The position numbers and the translations under genes are program-made. This document shows, one piece after another, positions 46,901-57,010 of a DNA stretch of 64,000 nucleotides (the first letter of the stretch is position 1; every line of letters starts with the position of its first letter). Below the pieces are notes generated by a model. That model searched no databases, had not been told where the DNA came from, and saw nothing but the letters and a program-made list of their open reading frames with translations. This DNA comes from Lonicera japonica (lineage: Eukaryota > Streptophyta > Magnoliopsida > Dipsacales > Caprifoliaceae), in the NCBI GenBank assembly GCA_021464415.1, contig CM038470.1, positions 30,499,774 to 30,563,773 on the forward strand. The letters run 5' to 3'.

Positions 46901-49701
46901 GGCGAGGGTTTGGAGTTTACGGAATTTGCGGGTTGTCGGTTATGGTATAGATTAGGAGTGGGCAATTGGCGGGTGGGAATTGAATTGGTGGGACCTGAAG
47001 AAGAACCAAGAACTCAGCCTTGGCCCTTGAATTTTCCAGAAGAAGAAGATGTGAAAGGATTGACTGAGAAAATGGACGGTGTTGCTTGGGATTGACGGAG
47101 GAGAGAATTGGGAAGTTGAACGAGTGGATGAGTGGTGCAATGAGATCAACGGCTCTTGATGTTAGAATAGGAAAATAAGAAAGTTTAGGGGCTAGAATAG
47201 AAATATCAGAAAGTACAGGGGTGAAATTGTAAATATATCTGACGGCGTCTGGAATATTCCGTCAAGTCTGACGGCGTCTGGAATATTCCGTCAAGTCTGA
47301 CGGCGTCTGGAATATTCCGTCAAGTCTGACGGCAAGTAAACGGCAGTTAACGGCTGACTGGATGCCACGTGGCGCTGACTGGATGCCACGTGGCGCTGAC
47401 TGGATGTCACGTGGCGGACACGTGGCGCTGACTGGATGCCACGTGGTGCTGACTGGATGTCACGTGGCAGACACGTGGCGCTGACTGGATGTCATGTGGC
47501 GGACACGTGGCGTTGACTGGATGCCACGTGGCGCTGACTGGATGTCACGTGGCGCTGGCGTGGCTGACACGTGGCGCTTGTGTGTCAATGATGTGGCAGT
47601 TGCAGTTTGTAAGGAAATAGAGGAAAAATAAAATGCTATTAGTAGGAATCGAACCTTGCACTAAGCTGTGGTTACTTGATGGTCTTGCCAGCCAGGCTGA
47701 ATGCTTCAATAATAATTATTTGGATGTGGTTTTATTTGAACAGGTTTGCTGCGTAAAGTCTGATTCGAGTAGTGTTTGGAGGCGTATTTGATTTGTTTGA
47801 TAATGGTGATAGGTGTGGTGGCTTGGTGGCGAGGTTTGTGTGGTGGCTGGTGGTTGGTGGCGAGGTCGTGGTGGCTAGTGGCGAGATTGTGGTGGCTGGG
47901 CTAATGGTTTCCCTCTGATACCATGTTAAATATTATACAAGATAGAAATAAAGAAGTGAACAATTATATTAATGCTTCAAGATCCCAAATGGGTTACATT
48001 GTTAAGCTTCACATATCCTTTACAATGGGGAAAGGCCCTATATATATACAAGGCAAGAGGCTAAAGAACATAACATAATTACATGGCAAATGATGAAAGA
48101 AAACAACATAATTGCATTACACCTCAAAAGAACATGGAAGAACATGGAGAGGGAATATACACATCAAAAGAACATGGAGAGGATATATTCTTTTAACAAG
48201 TATAAATGAAAAAAAAAAATCAATGCAATGGTAAAACGCTTGCCAGAATCAAGAGGTGGTCGCTGGAGAGAGGTTAGGCTGTGCAGATAGAACATGTGAA
48301 ATCAATTAGCAGTAAACTTGATTTTACCTTTTAAGATTTTTTTAATATTATATAATATAAATATATTAATAATATATATATACAGAGAGAGTCCATTTTT
48401 TGTACGGATTACTGTTCACGGATTGCCCGTACAGATTGGCCCATTTGGCACGCTTTCCGATGGATTTTTTTGATGAAATTTTGTGGGGATGTTCTTCATC
48501 GTGTTTAGAACATCTCCACCAAATTTCATCAAAAAATTCAACCGGGAAGTGGGTTAACTACATGATTGAAAAATATTGGATTTTATATATCTATTTCTGG
48601 ACTAATATTTTTCAATTATGTAGTTAACCCACTTCCTATATATATAGGAAATTTTCTCTCTATATATATATATTTGCGGCTAGATGGCATACAATATATT
48701 AAGATTTCAAAATTCAAAATTTGAAAGTGGCTTTCATTTAAACTAGCGGGTGTACTGTTATATATAGGGGGCGGGTTCGGGGAGGGTGTGCTAATCCCCT
48801 ATTCCGACTCGAATCTGACCACTTTTGAAAATCTCTGACTTGAACCTGTACTCTTCTTTGATTATTTTTCTCCCTAATCGATCCCATCGAGTTAGATACC
48901 CTCGGATACCTAAACCCATGAGTTTTTTGGCCATCCCTGTATATTTGGAAAAGAATAAACTCAGAGAAGCACCTATATGGTGCATGTATGTATATTATGT
49001 TTTCTAGGGATTAAAATGGATTAGGTTTCACAAAAAGCCAACTCCGCCCATCTAAAAATATAGCCATTCTCACCCGAGATAGTTCTTACTTGTACAATTG
49101 GAGTTGAAATCACTTTGACCCTTTTATAATGTCATGGTGTTATGAGTATATATATTCAAAAGAAACAAATATTATATTCTGGGTAGGTTGACCGTGGTAC
49201 AAAAAAAATTATGCCTTATTCAGCTTTGTTCGGATTGAAACTCACCTGATGAAGATATTTTAGTATTTTTAATTTTATCAATGTATCTTTTAATAAATAT
49301 TGTGTAATATTTTTGGTGACTAATGAGTTATAAATACGTCAGGTATGTCATTATAGATGTAATTCTTGTATACATAATTTATTAATCACAATGGATATTG
49401 TTTTGTAGATCTTGATGAACATATTTCAAACATATAAATTTTATTAAAGTTGGATTTGTGAATTTAAAGATATGACGTTTGAAAGTTTTTAAAAATTTGA
49501 TGAAAGAGAAGTGTTGTAGAAAAGTAGAGAAATGTAAGAGTTATGTTTTTGTATATGTTTAATGTGTGAGTAAATGTTGAGTTGATTTGACATCTTATTA
49601 TGAGTATAAAAATGATATAATGGTTTAAAAGTGTTAACACCATTAAGAATTAATATGCGATTTTAGATTGATTAATTATTTTATTGCAAAAAATCCTTAT
49701 T

Positions 49702-49738
<37 letters not shown>

Positions 49739-52700
49739 GAGTTAACTACACTTTGCCCATTTCAACTATAGGAGTAGTAACACTTTGTCCTCTGAACTAC
49801 CAAGATTAGCAATTATTTCCATCAACTATTACTTTTGTTGCAATCAACTATTTTTTACTGACGGGGTTAATTTTTTTTAACGGTAGGAGAAACACATGCA
49901 CATCATATGAGTTTTTTTTAGGGCATAATTGAAATTTTGCAATTGGCTCAACTTTTACCATTTATCCCGCCAAAAAGAAGAGGCTAGACATTATATATAA
50001 TATAGATATATATATATATATACATACATGATATATATATATATATATGTATTATTTATATGCACAGAGAGAGAGAGAGAGACATAAAGAGGGAGAGAGA
50101 GAACACACATAAAGAGAGAAGACCTAAACTTTGATTTGTATTGACGAATTATGTTTCGATGAATTATTGATATTTTTGCATTTTCCCTAATTACCTTTTC
50201 AACTTGAACCATAATTAAACAATTTCATTACTTTGGAGCTTAATTATTCATCACCACCATCAATGGAGATCAAGCTACTCTTTGTTACGTAAGTTCACTA
50301 TATAAATTTACCTCATTGAAGAAATTAGTTGTTGCTTCTTTGTAAATGGATAAATCTCTCTCTGCTCTGCTCTCTCTCTCTCTCTCTTTGTGTTCTCTCT
50401 TCCTCTCAGTTTCTTTCTCCCTCTCTACATACAAATAATAAAATTTTACATATATATCATGTGTATACATATCTATATTATATATAATGCGTAGCGCTTT
50501 TTTTGGGTGGGAGAATTGGTAAAAATGGAGCCAACTGCAAAATTTCAATTATGCCCTAAAAAAATCTCACTTGATGCACAGGTGTTGCTTTTTCGGTTAA
50601 AAAAAATTAGCCCCGTCAATGAAAAATGGTCAATTGCAACAAATATAATAGTTGGTGACAATAATTGATAATTTTAACAATTTAGAGGGCAAAGTGCCAT
50701 TACCCTGTAGTTGAGGGGGGCTACATGCAACTAACCCTATATATATAACCAGGGACGAAGCTGTTAAGGGGTAGGGGGCAGGTGCCCTGTTGGTTTCGAT
50801 TTTTTTTACTATATATGGGATATTTTATGGGAAATATATATACATATATTATAAGGACTTATGTATAGAAAAATAAACCTAATGTTATCTAACTGTAAGG
50901 TGCAAAACTTTAGGAGCCATTTTAAAACTTCTAAATTTCACAAATTAAACAATCTAAACCCCTCTCCACAATTTCATTCTCCCCCTCACACAACTGCTTG
51001 TCTGATTCTCCATTCTTCATCTCTCTCACCCACCATTCTTTGTCATACTCACACAAATACACGACCATGCTATCACGAGCACGCCGAGCCACTGCTTAAC
51101 TTTTACACCACCAAGATTTCGCACACAGCCTACTATAATTTTAAGTATATTTTTTCGGTCTACTTTTCAAAATTAAGGATTATTTTATTCCTTCATTACT
51201 CGCATAATATTAGTTTTGTTTCTTTATTAATTGCCTAATATTAAGTGTAGTTCTTGAACTATTGATTAATTGTTGAATATTTGTTAATTTAGCTCTAAAC
51301 CCCTAATTGTTGAATTTTATTTATATTGTTGATTAATTGCATAATTATTAATTACATAATACTAAGTGTATTTCTTGAACTATTGATTAATTATAGAATT
51401 TGGCGATTTAGGTCTAAATTCGTAATTGTTGAATATTAGTTATATACTTATAGTTATTTAATAGTTTATTTTATTCTATTGAAAAAAATACTAATAGACA
51501 AATTATTGAAAATAGTATTAATTTAGAAATTTTAAACAATATTAAAATTTCAAGGCTTTAAATATAAATTAGTATGCTTTAAATTTCACCCAGGATTGGC
51601 CCAAATTCTTGCTTCGCCGCTGCATATAATATATGATGGTTTTGATGAAATGGTAGTGATGGTGTATTTATGTAGGGTTTTAACTGGGCATCAAATAAGA
51701 AGGAAGGAGGATGGTACAACTCACTGATGAATTCAGTCTCAGACATAGCTGCTGCTGGGGTTACCCATCTTTGGCTCCCTCCACCCTCTCAATCCGCAAC
51801 TCCCGAAGGCCTGTCTTTCAATTTTTTCTTAGATCCCTACATCTTCTAATCCACCAGATCATCTTGCGATTAAATTACGTACATTAATATTGCATCATGT
51901 TAAAATTTGTAAATTGTTGCCCTTTAATTTATGCACTACTATGATGATGAAATGAATTAGTCACATGTACCATTTTGTCTCCCCACTAGAACGTAAGATA
52001 TGTATGTTTCATCTGAAATCTCTTAACCATGTTCTTTATCCACTCCTTTTGCAGGATATTTGCCAGGAAGGTTATATGATCTCAACTCAAAATATGGGAG
52101 TCAAGCCGAATTAAAAGATTTAATTAAAGCCTTCCACAATAAAGGTATAAAATGCATAGCTGATATAGTAATAAACCACAGAACTGCAGAGAAACAAGAT
52201 AGCAGAGGGATATGGTGCCTATTTGAAGGAGGAACAGCTGATGACCGTCTAGACTGGGGACCATCATTCATTTGCAAAAACGATACGAAATACTCCAATG
52301 GCCTAGGAAACCCTGATACTGGAGCAGACTTTAAGGACGCTCCCGATATTGACCATCTTAATCCTAGAGTGCGAAGAGAGTTATCCGATTGGATGAACTG
52401 GCTAAAGACTGAAATTGGATTTGCCGGGTGGCGATTTGACTTTGCTCCGGGCTACTCTCCTAGTATCACTAAGGTCTATATGCAAAAAACTTCCCCCGAT
52501 TTTGCAGTCGGGGAAATCTGGAATTCACTTTCGTATGAGCAAAATGGAAAACCAGCATATAACCAGGACCAACATCGTAATGAGTTGGCTGAGTGGATCA
52601 AAAATAGCGGTGGGGTTGTGAACTCTTTTGATTTTACAACCAAGGGAATTCTTCAGGCTGCGATGAATGGAGAATTGTGGAGAATGAAGGACTCGAATGG

Positions 52701-53208
52701 AAATCCTCCGGGGATGATTGGGATTTTACCAGGAAATGCTGCCACCTTTATTGACAATCACGATACCTATTCGCAAAATTTATGGCCATTTCCATCAGAG
52801 AAAGTCCTTCAAGGATATGTCTATATTCTCACTCATCCGGGGGTACCATCATTGGTATATTGTTTCGCCTAATCTTTTGCTTACATAGTATATAATGTTC
52901 ATGTTTAATCATTTTAATTTCTACGAAATTTGAGAGTTTCTTATTCTGTTTTGCAGTTTTATGATCACTTCTTTGAATGGGGATTGAAGGATGAAATTAT
53001 CAAATTGACTACAATTAGGGCAAGGAATGGGATTAGTGCAACAAGCAAAGTGCAAATTATGGTAGCTAATTCGGATTTGTATGTCGCAATGATCGATGAC
53101 AAAGTTATTGCAAAGATTGGGCCAAAGTATGATGTTGGAAATATTATTCCACCAAATTTTCAAATTGCTTCCTCTGGGTTAGACTATTGTGTGTGGGAAA
53201 AAAAGTGA
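43697..53208 (+). CDS. Alpha-amylase (secreted, GH13), gene copy 2
   Basis: Exons 43697-43789, 51676-51808, 52055-52854 and 52957-53208 predict 425 residues, the same as copy 1 and with the same intron phases. Signal peptide and catalytic residues ([18 protein letters not shown]) are kept. About 33 residues differ from copy 1 in exon 3 and four in exon 4. Oddities: intron 2 begins with GC instead of GT (51809-51810); the Asp before GWRFD is Ala (GFAGW); and the usually basic residue after FDF is Pro (FDFAPGYS). Intron 1 is 7.9 kb because of a young LTR retrotransposon and other repeats, and the promoter is interrupted. It may be weakly expressed or on the way to a pseudogene, but the frame is open. 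Confidence 0.87.
44182..44456 (-). repeat. 3' LTR (minus orientation) of the young LTR element
   Basis: Reads as identical to 47924-48198 base for base. It contains a tatatatata box around 44296-44307 upstream of a poly-purine-free leader on the minus strand. Confidence 0.92.
44752..44792 (+). repeat. Poly(T) tract of 41 bases
   Basis: On the minus strand it is a poly(A) run about 150 bp downstream of the captured ORF. Further tracts of 33, 21 and 33 T occur at 46602-46634, 46805-46825 and 46867-46899. Confidence 0.85.
44938..46293 (-). CDS. LOB-domain-like ORF carried by the LTR element, one in-frame stop
   Basis: From the ATG at 46293 the translation has [15 protein letters not shown] (C-x2-C-x6-C-x3-C, residues about 12-26), the LOB/AS2 zinc-finger spacing of plant LBD transcription factors. 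It then has a helical region with [40 protein letters not shown] and a coiled coil [19 protein letters not shown]. This is the normal LBD order (Cys block, middle block, coiled coil). Next are Pro/His/Leu-rich repeats ([13 protein letters not shown] type). A TAG at 45310-45312 interrupts; the same frame then stays open to a stop at 44938, 451 codons in all. I infer capture of a host gene by the element. The LOB match is by motif and order, diverged elsewhere. Confidence 0.6.
45331..45905 (-). repeat. Tandem repeat array inside the captured ORF, period about 300 bp
   Basis: Copies begin near 45331, 45541 and 45841. The second is followed by a full 300-bp period; the first lacks about 90 bp. 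Within each unit are shorter ggagccggatgggtgag phrases. The repeat preserves the reading frame and encodes Pro/His/Leu-rich peptide. Confidence 0.8.
47239..47325. repeat. Three 29-bp tandem repeats
   Basis: Three exact copies of a unit containing ggaatattcc, itself a palindrome, and gacggcgtct. It sits next to the G-box minisatellite. Confidence 0.88.
47352..47576. repeat. G-box (CACGTGG) minisatellite
   Basis: A repeat of about 21 bp (gctgactggatgccacgtgg type, mixed with short gacacgtggc units) gives 11 CACGTGG motifs and one CATGTGG variant in 225 bp. CACGTG(G/T)C is the core bound by plant bZIP and bHLH factors (ABRE/G-box). It lies about 350 bp into the element from its 5' LTR. Confidence 0.88.
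47924..48198 (-). repeat. 5' LTR (minus orientation) of the young LTR element
   Basis: Carries a tatatatat box (about 48038-48048) likely to serve as promoter on the minus strand. The primer-binding site abuts it at 47911-47923. Confidence 0.92.
48210..48938. repeat. Continuation of the old intronic repeat, with shortened foldback
   Basis: Homologous to 19740-20568 of gene 1. The foldback left arm (48400-48590) is intact, while the right arm stops at about 48640 in a TA-rich junction, so the hairpin is partly lost. It ends tttttggccatccct. Confidence 0.65.
49733..50745. repeat. Long-armed foldback element in amylase 2 intron 1
   Basis: The left arm (about 49733-49985, starting tgagttaactacactttgcc) pairs with the right arm (about 50487-50745, ending tacatgcaactaaccct). 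Inner phrases such as agggcataattgaaatttt and aaatttcaattatgccct match as inverted copies. The middle has ga-rich (50065-50100) and ct-rich (50357-50400) microsatellites that also pair. There is no coding sequence. Confidence 0.8.
50750..51622. mobile_element. Non-autonomous hAT element (873 bp)
   Basis: Termini cagggacgaagc and gcttcgccgctg, with flanking tatataac and catataat (6 of 8 match, a degraded 8-bp duplication). Related in the terminal and internal AT-rich parts to the coding element at 1-1909. Gene 1 has only its right end (20585-20811). Confidence 0.75.
51809..51810 (+). other. Non-canonical GC 5' splice site of amylase 2 intron 2
   Basis: The exon ends CCCGAAG and the intron starts GCCTGTC; gene 1 has CCCGAAG then GTCCGTC at 20998. 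The 3' site (gcag, to 52054) is normal. GC-AG introns are a minor natural class but usually have a strong aagt continuation, which is missing here. Confidence 0.85.
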
Positions 53209-53379
53209 ATGTAAAACATTCACGCTAGCACAATAATGGGTATTTCTTATCATATCCTGTGATGAATACTACACTATTTTTACATGTATCAGTTTCGAAT
53301 TGGTGGTTTAACTTTTTAATTATGTTTACATGATGTTATAAGAGTTAACCATTGAATAAAGCCCTTTTTTAAAAAAACT

Positions 53380-53695
53380 AAGGGTGCATTTGTTTTTTTA
53401 ACCCTTTGGTTGCTGATTACTGAATGCTCAATGTTGAATCCGAACTATAAAAATGATATTTGTTTTTTGTTCTGAGTGAAACTCTGAATATTAAGTGTTT
53501 GCATAAAACAATTGTTTGAATTCAACATTAAGCATTTAGCGGGGAAGATGTCTCTTAATGCTAAATGCTTAATTATTAAAAAAAATATCTATTAGCCTTT
53601 TAATGATTTGAAAAAAAAAACACTATATTGCACCCTTGAATGCTTAAAACTTTCCCATTAAGCATTCAGATGTAAAAACAAACACTCCCCAACAC
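53380..53695. repeat. MITE-like element in the amylase 2 3' flank
   Basis: The paralogue of 22609-22925, with the same termini (agggtgcatttgtttt and aacaaacactccc). Confidence 0.5.
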
Positions 53696-53927
53696 TACTT
53701 ATTTTGTTTTTTAAGAGTTTTGTGGTAATTTGTGAATATTCACAATGGTGTGCATGTACACCAAATTATGCTACATAGCACAAAATGGTACGTGTAAAAT
53801 GCAGAGATTCTATCGGAATGTAGCCTTTTTTCAGTTATGATCACTGCAAGAAACTATCAAATTAATGGCATTAACTACAACATGATGCATAATTATAATT
53901 AGAGCATTACCCGGATTTGGACGAGTG

Positions 53928-54103
53928 AGATTTCATTTTGGTCAACATGGTATCAGAGCTCCGGTTCTGCAAGGTCTTGGGTTCGAATCCTCCCGCTTGC
54001 TTTTGTTTCTCGCTTTGTATTTAAGCACAAAGTGCACATTTTGTTTGGTTTATCTCTCCATGTGTGAGTGGGGGTTGCACGTGAGAGAGAGTGTTGAAGA
54101 ACA
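53928..54103. repeat. TRIM- or SINE-like insertion with PBS and B-box-like motif
   Basis: About 175 bp is absent from the same place after gene 1 (near 23150). It includes gtcaacaTGGTATCAGAGC (PBS at 53948-53959) and gggttcgaatcctcc, a tRNA T-arm-like phrase, and ends near tgttgaagaacaatg. This fits a truncated TRIM. Confidence 0.5.
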
Positions 54104-57010
54104 ATGAAAAACCGCGGACCTCTTTTTCTTTTTCATCTTTGGAATTGTCTTCCCATCTTTGGATGCTTCCGAACCATATTTTTTTTAGACTGGCATTCAA
54201 CTCAAACTTCTTGGATCAGTTTTTCTCTTCAAACCTTCCCTTTAATTTGGGCTCTTTCTTATTCCTTGTGCACATTCACCCAATTTTTGCCTATTAAAAC
54301 ATGTGCAAGCTCTTTTTTGCATTCCAATTTTCATGAGTAGAATAACCAGTTTTTCGTCATTGCTTAAGTTTGACAATTCACGTTCTCAACTCTTGTTCAA
54401 AGCCAATTTCCATTCCATAGCCCTTTTCGCCTTTTGCATTGCGATCTCCACACTTCTTTTCTCTCAGCCATCTCCCAGGTAACTTCCTCTAACCTATTCA
54501 AGCTTTTCAATTAACTCAGATTCTTTTTTCGTCTTGATTTGGGCAAGGGCTATTGCAACCTTCATGTTAACTTGATGCCTTGCTTTGTGGGCCTGCATTT
54601 AGCTTGTAGTACCCCTCTAGAGAGAGAGTTACTGTTTTCAGTGAATCCTCATCATCGTCGTATCGACCCTCTTCACTCTTTTGTAGTATAGAAATGGAGG
54701 CTAAACCTAACTACTCTAAGGACTTTGCACCTTCAATCTCCTTTCGAGTTGCAACTAATCTACTCTCCACAATAGTTGCTCCAGCCTTTGTTTAATCTGC
54801 CTCCTCCTTTGCTTTTCGTAGCTCTTCACGAGCTGTTCGAGCAAACGACTTGAATTCATCTACCTTTTTGGTTACCTTTTGTAACTGCTTGGTCAGGTGG
54901 GCAAGAGTTATCTTTAAATTGGTTGTATTTGTTGGTCGGATTTTAACCTTAGAGGGGGTGAATAGGGTTTACGAAACTTAATGCGGAATTAAAGGTTTTC
55001 TTAAAAATGTTTAAGTAATACAACTAAACAAAACAAATATAGAAAGAAAATCTTGCAAGTCAACCAAGCAATCAATCCAAAGACAAGCAAATAAGCAATC
55101 TTAAAATACAAGCAATAATATAGCAACTAAATAATGAGCTTGAATTAGAAAGACTAAACCGATTGAAGCCCATGACTTTTTGTTCACGCGGTTCGGCTTG
55201 TTAGACCATACATGCGTGCTTGGATAGTGCCCCAAGAATTTTCAATAATTTCAATCTCCTTTCAGGTGAAGATCAAACATTTACAAGTGTTATTGTCTCA
55301 CACACTCTTACAAATATTGCTTTACCACAATATTCATACAAGATATACCTCTTGCTAACTTGTGAAATTTACCTCTCACAATCACAAATGAATACTAATT
55401 ATTTGGTAATTCACACCAATTTACAATATCTCTCTCAAATGTATAATAGATACAATTTGAAGCTCACACTAGAGTTATCTTACTTGATCACAATATATAG
55501 CTTAAATATGAATGATTGATCGAAATAATTTCTTGAATCTTAGAATGTTTGAAATAGATGAAGAATAGAGTATATGAATGATTCGAGATGTTCAAAATGT
55601 GTCTTATTTAGTGTATATATAGTCTCAAAAGTGATATAGCCGTTTTTGAGGTTTGGTAGAAGTTTGGCACCAAAAATGGTAAAACGTCATATTTCCAACG
55701 GCTATATTCTGAGGTATCAGTCGACTAAGCAAAGCTCATCAGTCAACTGATAAACTCTTAATCGACTGAGCAAAAGCCATCAGTTGACTGATAGACCAGA
55801 CTGTCCATCAGGCCAAAGGGCCAAAAATTCGAATTTTTACACTTTTGCATATAAGCTCCAAAATCAATTCTAATGCTTTGGGGACTTCAAAAATAAATTC
55901 CTAAGACACCTATTTTCAGGAAAACTCAAAATATGATCGTTTGAATTTAATATGAATTTATTTCAAAACCGGTATTTGTAATAATGATTTTGATTTAAAC
56001 TTTGCTTTGATCAATCTAAGAAAGCTATATCAATATCTATGAGCTATATAAATAATCAAATAAGAAACTTTACATAAATCCTAAGCACTCAATCAATTAT
56101 CGAATTAACGAGTCTTTGAATGCTTCGATTTGTTTTTTCAATTTGATCTTCAATTAAAGCTTTTGTTTTGAAGCTTTTGCATGTGATCCTTGATCTTTTG
56201 AGTTTCATGAAATGCATTGATAGCATGTGTGTGATGAGATATAATCTTCCTTGCTAGTCCAATGCGTAGTTGGCTTGATCGGATAATATTTCGATGATCG
56301 TTGTCATGCTTCTTTTGAGCAATCATGCTATTTTTGATATTCCATGTAAATGAACTATAAACTTATATCAAGAAACGTGTTAAATTACACATGATTGATT
56401 TATTATTTTATCAAAATAAGATTAAAACCTACAAGGTCAACAATATTTACCCCGGCCCTAAGAGACGCAACCGCCACAGATGCCATTCATTTTCTCCGCC
56501 TAGTTGTGGTAAGTGCTGCCTTTTGTTTCTCCAGCTTTACCTTCAATGAAGTGGCCACAACTTTCAAGCAATTTATTTCGTCAGTAGATCTCTCGGTGTT
56601 CGACTTCACTTCTTTCAAATTCTTCTTCGCAGAAGCATTAGCCATCTGTGTATCAGCGTGCGTGCTCTCCTCTAGCTCATCCAGCTCCACATTAACATCC
56701 CCTTGTTCATCAGTTTCCTCATTCAGTTAGATTCCATATAAGTTTCTAATTTGCCTTTTAATTTAGCAATGCTGAAGTGGTATCTAATTTCGCTTTGAGA
56801 TTCTTTGCTGAAAGAATTTCCTGGTTTAATCTTTACAACTCTCGTTCTGTTTGCCACAATTCTTTTGTCTAGTTGAGAAAGTCTTGCTCCCATGCCATAG
56901 CCACTCTAATATTATGGTCCTCAGCTTTATGTAGATCTCTGATAGCGCTACATAATCTTGTACACCAAAAATGTAGTGGACGTCCCCAAGCCCATGACAT
57001 CCTAGTGATC
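54104..57010 (-). pseudogene. WEB-family (WEB1/PMI2-like) coiled-coil protein pseudogene, copy 2
   Basis: Colinear with 23155-24442 and extended further. Minus-strand fragments include ELDELEESTHADTQMANASA and INCLKVVATSLKVKLEKQKA (56690-56500), and upstream ELQRLNQEILSAKNLKAKL (about 56850-56790), in the order seen in WEB1-type proteins. A solo LTR (54930-56442) splits it. Stops and frameshifts throughout show it is dead. With copy 1, it places the amylase and WEB fragments in one duplicated segment. Confidence 0.75.
54930..56442. mobile_element. Solo LTR, family A, second copy (1513 bp)
   Basis: TGTTGGTCGG to GGTCAACA, flanked by gtatt (54925-54929) and atatt (56443-56447). The gene 1 side shows the uninterrupted gttgtatttacc-type site near 23970. 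Same family as 35135-36681, including agtcgactga-type palindromes. Confidence 0.85.

Larger units (their letters stand above)
44182..48198 (-). mobile_element. Young non-autonomous LTR retrotransposon with captured gene sequence
   Basis: The two LTRs are 44182-44456 and 47924-48198, both 275 bp and identical as far as I can read. Target duplication agtat is at 44177-44181 and 48199-48203, and the gene 1 intron has the empty site near 19730. On the minus strand the PBS (TGGTATCAGAGGG, 47923 to 47911) follows the LTR that begins TGTTAAAAGAATA, and a G-rich purine tract (gagggggggtg) precedes the other LTR. Copia-type organisation, but no gag or pol anywhere inside. The 3.47-kb interior is GC-rich and holds a LOB-like ORF, a G-box minisatellite, four long poly(T) tracts and a 300-bp repeat array. 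Confidence 0.92.

Noticed and set aside
46780..46965. Open frame with two Lys runs on the minus strand
   Set aside because: The Lys runs are translations of poly(A) tracts. No domain before, between or after them.
47352..47576. CRISPR-like array
   Set aside because: Units are contiguous minisatellite repeats with no unique spacers, in a plant nuclear setting.
47640..47700. tRNA-like phrase (ggttcgattcc on the minus strand) in the LTR element
   Set aside because: Only a B-box-like motif is visible, without a paired acceptor stem or anticodon arm.
53948..53990. Possible tRNA gene (TGGTATCAGAGC ... gggttcgaatcc)
   Set aside because: The PBS-like and T-arm-like phrases are present but no cloverleaf with an acceptor stem can be formed. 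It fits a truncated TRIM or SINE.
54091..54340. Plus-strand open frames downstream of amylase 2
   Set aside because: They are antisense to the WEB-like coiled-coil pseudogene, which explains the sequence better.
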